Shown here: in pieces, positions 61,277 to 64,000 of the stretch
Layout: each line of letters begins with the position of its first letter
Position numbering within the stretch: the stretch's first letter is position 1
Origin: CAYMGM01 sp964390005
Lineage (GTDB): Bacteria; Pseudomonadota; Alphaproteobacteria; UBA9219
DNA length: 64,000 nt
NCBI GenBank assembly: GCA_964390005.1
Contig: CAYMGM010000004.1
Span: 1-64,000, forward strand
Reading direction: 5' to 3'
The notes under the pieces: model-generated
The model's input: only the letters and a program-made list of their open reading frames with translations
Told to the model about the DNA's origin: nothing
Database searches by the model: none
Program-made: the position numbers and the translations under genes

Positions 61277-62730
61277 AGCAAAGTGTCCGGCGTCCAGGCG
61301 GCGGGTAACTGGGCCAGCGCCGATCCCCAATCGCCGCGCGTGAGCTGGCGCAGCAGACGCATGCTGGGGTACCAAACAGCGCGTTTCTGATCAAAGCCCC
61401 AGCGCCAATCGGGATCAAAGGGCAGCAGCGTGAAAACGGGCTTGCCAAGCCCGCCCGCCAGATGGGCGACAGCCGTATCGCACGCGATGACGGCATCCAT
61501 CGCGGCAACAGCCGCCGCGGTGTCGCCAAAATGCGCAAAGGCCGTGCCAAGATCCGTGACGCCGTTTGCTTGCAAAAGAGCCATCTCGTCCGGCGTCGGA
61601 TCGCGGCAAAGGCTATAGAACGCCGCACCGGATGCTTGGAAAACTGAAGCAAAAAGCGGCAACGGCAGACTGCGCAAATGATCGGTCCCGTTTGCCGGAT
61701 TGCCGCGCCACAAGACGCCGATCTTAAGCTTGCCTTGGGGCGCGGAAATCTCAAGCGCCGCTGGGCAGGGAAGATAGGGCATCGCCCGCGGCACGCTTTC
61801 AAGCGTCACCCCAAGCCAAAGCGGTAGATCGAAAATCGAGGCGACATAATCAACGCCTTCGGATTGATCTTTTGGGCCCAGCATTTCGTCAAGGCCCGCC
61901 CAATTTTTGAAAAGAGGCACGATGGGGGCCGCGCTTTGAAACAAAACGCGCGCGCCTTGTTGCTTTAACAGGGGCAAAAAGCGCGCGAACATCAGCGCGT
62001 CGCCAAAACCTTGTTCGGTGTAAACCAAAAGCGTCCGGCCTTGCAGTGGCTCGCCCCGCCAGAGCGGCGCTGGGAAAGACGGGCGCGGACGCGATGCAAA
62101 GCGCGAACGGTAGCGCGCAAAGCCGCGCCGGTAATCGCCCAGCCGCAGCTCAAGCAGCGATAGATGATCATGCCAAGGGCTAAGGGTCGTCTCCGGCTCT
62201 GTAAGAAGTTGGGTATCGTCTTTATCTTGGCCCGCGCGGCGGAGCAATTCATGAAAAACGGCCAAGGCTTCGTCGTTGCGCCCCAGAACCTGCAACGTCA
62301 GCGCGTAATTGTCGAAGGCTTCAAGCGCTTGAGGGGCTAGCTCGATCGTGCGGCGAAAAGCGCGCAGCGCTTCTTCATGACGATCCAGACGGCTGAGGGA
62401 CAGGCCCAAAAAGAAAAAGGATGGCGCGTGCGACGGCGCTTTTTCGGCGGCGTTTTGATAGGCGGCGACAGCGTCTTGCCAGCGTTCGGTCACTCGATAT
62501 AAATCGCCCAAATGAATCCAGAAAAGCGCGGCATTCGGATCAAGCTTGAGCGCGCGAAGGATCAGCGCTTCTGCTTCGGCAAAATCGCCTTGCGCAAAGG
62601 ATAAGACGCCTTTCAGCGCCAGCGCGTCGGGATTCGACGGCTCTTTGGCGAGCGCGGCATCGTACAGGCTGCGCGCTTTGGGCAGATCGCCGCGCTGATG
62701 GGCGGCTATGGCATCGTCTAGGACGGTCAA
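61273..62730 (-). CDS. TPR-repeat glycosyltransferase-like protein
   Basis: The 485-aa protein has about four TPR repeats at 1-165 (AxAAHQRGDLPKARSLYDAAL; ALKLDPNAALFWIHLGDLYR; ...) and a GT9/GT41-like domain at about 205-475. The latter shows GRTLLVYTEQGFGDALMFAR, KIGVLWRGNPANGTDHLRSL and MDAVIACDTAVAHLAGGLGK, the donor-binding P-loop-like region. This architecture recurs in alphaproteobacteria and may add sugars to proteins or glycans. Its target is unknown. It is a stand-alone minus-strand gene next to a PAS/HD-GYP sensor. Confidence 0.82.
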   Translation of the reverse strand: MTVLDDAIAAHQRGDLPKARSLYDAALAKEPSNPDALALKGVLSFAQGDFAEAEALILRALKLDPNAALFWIHLGDLYRVTERWQDAVAAYQNAAEKAPSHAPSFFFLGLSLSRLDRHEEALRAFRRTIELAPQALEAFDNYALTLQVLGRNDEALAVFHELLRRAGQDKDDTQLLTEPETTLSPWHDHLSLLELRLGDYRRGFARYRSRFASRPRPSFPAPLWRGEPLQGRTLLVYTEQGFGDALMFARFLPLLKQQGARVLFQSAAPIVPLFKNWAGLDEMLGPKDQSEGVDYVASIFDLPLWLGVTLESVPRAMPYLPCPAALEISAPQGKLKIGVLWRGNPANGTDHLRSLPLPLFASVFQASGAAFYSLCRDPTPDEMALLQANGVTDLGTAFAHFGDTAAAVAAMDAVIACDTAVAHLAGGLGKPVFTLLPFDPDWRWGFDQKRAVWYPSMRLLRQLTRGDWGSALAQLPAAWTPDTLL

Positions 62731-62772
62731 AGATAGGGCTTTCTGAAAGAAGGAAACACGGCTCTTGGGCGC

Positions 62773-63999
62773 TTATTTCTTTAACAAGGCCATGACTTCG
62801 TCTTGGCCTTTTTTGTTTTCGATGTAATGCGTCAAAGCCACGACCACATGACGATCAAAGGCGGCGTCGGCCCCATCGGCCAACGCGGCCAGCGCTTTTT
62901 CTTTGTCCATGGCCGCACGATAGGCGCGGGGGCTGATCATGCCGATAAAGGCATTGGCAACGGCGATGATCCGCGCCGTGATCAAAATCGTATCGGCCTG
63001 AAGGCCCAAGGGGCCAGCGCCATCCATGCGCTCTTGCATCTGGCGAAGCGTTTCGACGACGGGTCCGTCAAAGGCGATGCCTTCCAAAAAGGCGATGGCG
63101 CGTTGAAGCGATTCATGAATCTGCTTCTTTTCGTCGCCGGATAAAGAACCTGGGCGGCCCAGCAAGTCGCGCGGCACCATGACTTTGCCGATATTCATCA
63201 GTTTGCCAGCGACCTCGGCGGTTTCGATCAGATTGTCCGATAGGTGCAGTTCTTGCGCGACGGCGCGGGCGACAAAAGCCACGGCGCTTGATTGATGCGC
63301 GGCATAGGGGTCGCGATCATCGACCATGCCCAGCAAAGCGCTAATCAATTGGCGCTGGGTCGCTAGATTTTTCTCTTTTTCGCCGATGGCATGCGTGATG
63401 TCTTGATCGATCATCAAAACGCCGGGCGTCGGCGCGTCTTTTGTTTCGATCGGAATCTGATTAAGCGGCACATGAACCGACTGGATGGTGCGGGGCGGTT
63501 GGGTGGCTTCGTCTTGCCAAACGCGCAGGAGGGGCGTCTGCGTCTCGAAAACTTTGTTATTGGCTTCTTCATAAGCGGCAGCGCGCGCGGGGCCGATTAA
63601 GGCGGGAAGCGTTTTACCGTTCATATCCGCGGCCATGACGCCAGCGCGAAGGGCCGCTTTTTCGTTTGCGAAGCAAACGATCCCGGCGGGGTCGACAATG
63701 ACGATAGATTCAAGCTGGCTATCCGCGACAAAGCGTAAAAGCTTTTCTTGGGCGGCAAGGTGCGTTGCAAGACGCGAAGCCTCAAGCGCCGATAAATAGG
63801 ATTTGCGCGACGTTCCATAATACCAAACGGCGATCAAGGCGCATAAAAAGGCGATCACGCTGGCCGCCATCGACAACTGAACCTGGTGCAGCCAGCGCGT
63901 GCTATCGGCTTCGGCTTTTTCTTTGTCTGCCTCAACCGCTAAAACCCACGGCACGCGCGAAAGCGCGCGGCTTGTCATTAAAACGGTTTGACCGTTGGC
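62773..63999 (-). CDS. PAS/degenerate HD-GYP sensor protein, 5'-truncated by the window edge
   Basis: The frame is open to the right edge, so the start lies outside; at least 408 aa are present. From the first visible methionine (63978): end of an external sensor (1-27), one transmembrane helix (34-54), a PAS-like domain (about 75-195), and an HD-GYP-like domain (220-395). Catalytic residues are missing: HD is replaced by MN at 261-262 (KLMNIGK), and HHExxDGxGYP reads MQERMDGAGPL at 314-324. c-di-GMP hydrolysis is therefore unlikely; it may be a binding or signalling protein. Confidence 0.85.
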   Translation of the reverse strand, partial: ANGQTVLMTSRALSRVPWVLAVEADKEKAEADSTRWLHQVQLSMAASVIAFLCALIAVWYYGTSRKSYLSALEASRLATHLAAQEKLLRFVADSQLESIVIVDPAGIVCFANEKAALRAGVMAADMNGKTLPALIGPARAAAYEEANNKVFETQTPLLRVWQDEATQPPRTIQSVHVPLNQIPIETKDAPTPGVLMIDQDITHAIGEKEKNLATQRQLISALLGMVDDRDPYAAHQSSAVAFVARAVAQELHLSDNLIETAEVAGKLMNIGKVMVPRDLLGRPGSLSGDEKKQIHESLQRAIAFLEGIAFDGPVVETLRQMQERMDGAGPLGLQADTILITARIIAVANAFIGMISPRAYRAAMDKEKALAALADGADAAFDRHVVVALTHYIENKKGQDEVMALLKK

Positions 64000-64000
64000 G

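Overview
The window is one chromosomal segment of an alphaproteobacterium (Gram-negative, moderately GC-rich). LpxD, BamE, BipA and a TonB-free lipid A/ACP cluster mark a Gram-negative envelope. A SciP (CtrA inhibitor), TadE/TadG-type pilus proteins, a probable RquA and TPR-glycosyltransferase proteins point to Alphaproteobacteria, perhaps a deep-branching lineage (Rhodospirillales or Micavibrionales-like; this placement is inference). I see no rRNA, recognisable tRNA, transposase, integrase or CRISPR array. Mobile-looking DNA is limited to short dispersed palindromic repeats.

Layout. 0-5 kb: repeat cluster, an unknown gene, a membrane-linked GT2 glycosyltransferase, an EAL phosphodiesterase with a broken GGDEF, and a secreted unknown. 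5-8.8 kb: lpxD - acyl carrier protein - ketoacyl synthase - queH, then a small repeat protein. 8.8-12.2 kb: repeat-dense spacer, typA/bipA and a LysE exporter. 12.4-25.3 kb: the most distinctive block. A secreted HEXXH protein is followed by the inner-membrane/ATPase core of a type IVB (Dot/Icm-like) secretion system: dotO (icmB), dotM (icmP), an unknown single-pass membrane protein, and dotL (icmO). Then, on the same strand, come a glycosyltransferase, two tandem GNAT acetyltransferases and two unknown proteins. 25.3-34.9 kb: chemoreceptor, small genes, rph-rdgB-hemW, yejB, ubiA and a methyltransferase. 35-38 kb: sciP and TadG/TadE/TadE. 38.3-48.3 kb: phosphomannomutase, argH, a possible Tiki/ChaN-like protein, bamE, a heptosyltransferase-like GT9, sppA, photolyase and rpmG. 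48.4-51 kb: rquA, two paralogous secreted proteins behind a highly structured RNA leader, and palindromic repeats. 51-64 kb: yejF-yejE, an RcnB-like protein, gmd, greB, a glycosyltransferase, a GGCT-like protein, nrdA-nrdB behind a perfect FNR-type site, a TPR-glycosyltransferase, and a truncated PAS/degenerate HD-GYP sensor.

How the genes fit together. The dot genes encode the coupling ATPase, its partner and the secretion ATPase of an effector-exporting T4BSS; the outer-membrane core and chaperones must lie elsewhere. RquA (rhodoquinone) and the FNR-type site suggest life across oxic and low-oxygen conditions. Several glycosyltransferases, gmd, phosphomannomutase and the lpxD-ACP-KAS cluster indicate investment in surface polysaccharide and lipid A.

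The items I consider least explained are: (1) the leader RNA at about 50387-50521 with a 10-bp closing stem, a GAAA-capped hairpin and an adjoining intrinsic terminator upstream of a secreted-protein operon; (2) the unknown membrane protein between dotM and dotL; (3) the HEXXH protein just upstream of dotO; and (4) the dispersed repeat element carrying a 14-bp hairpin.
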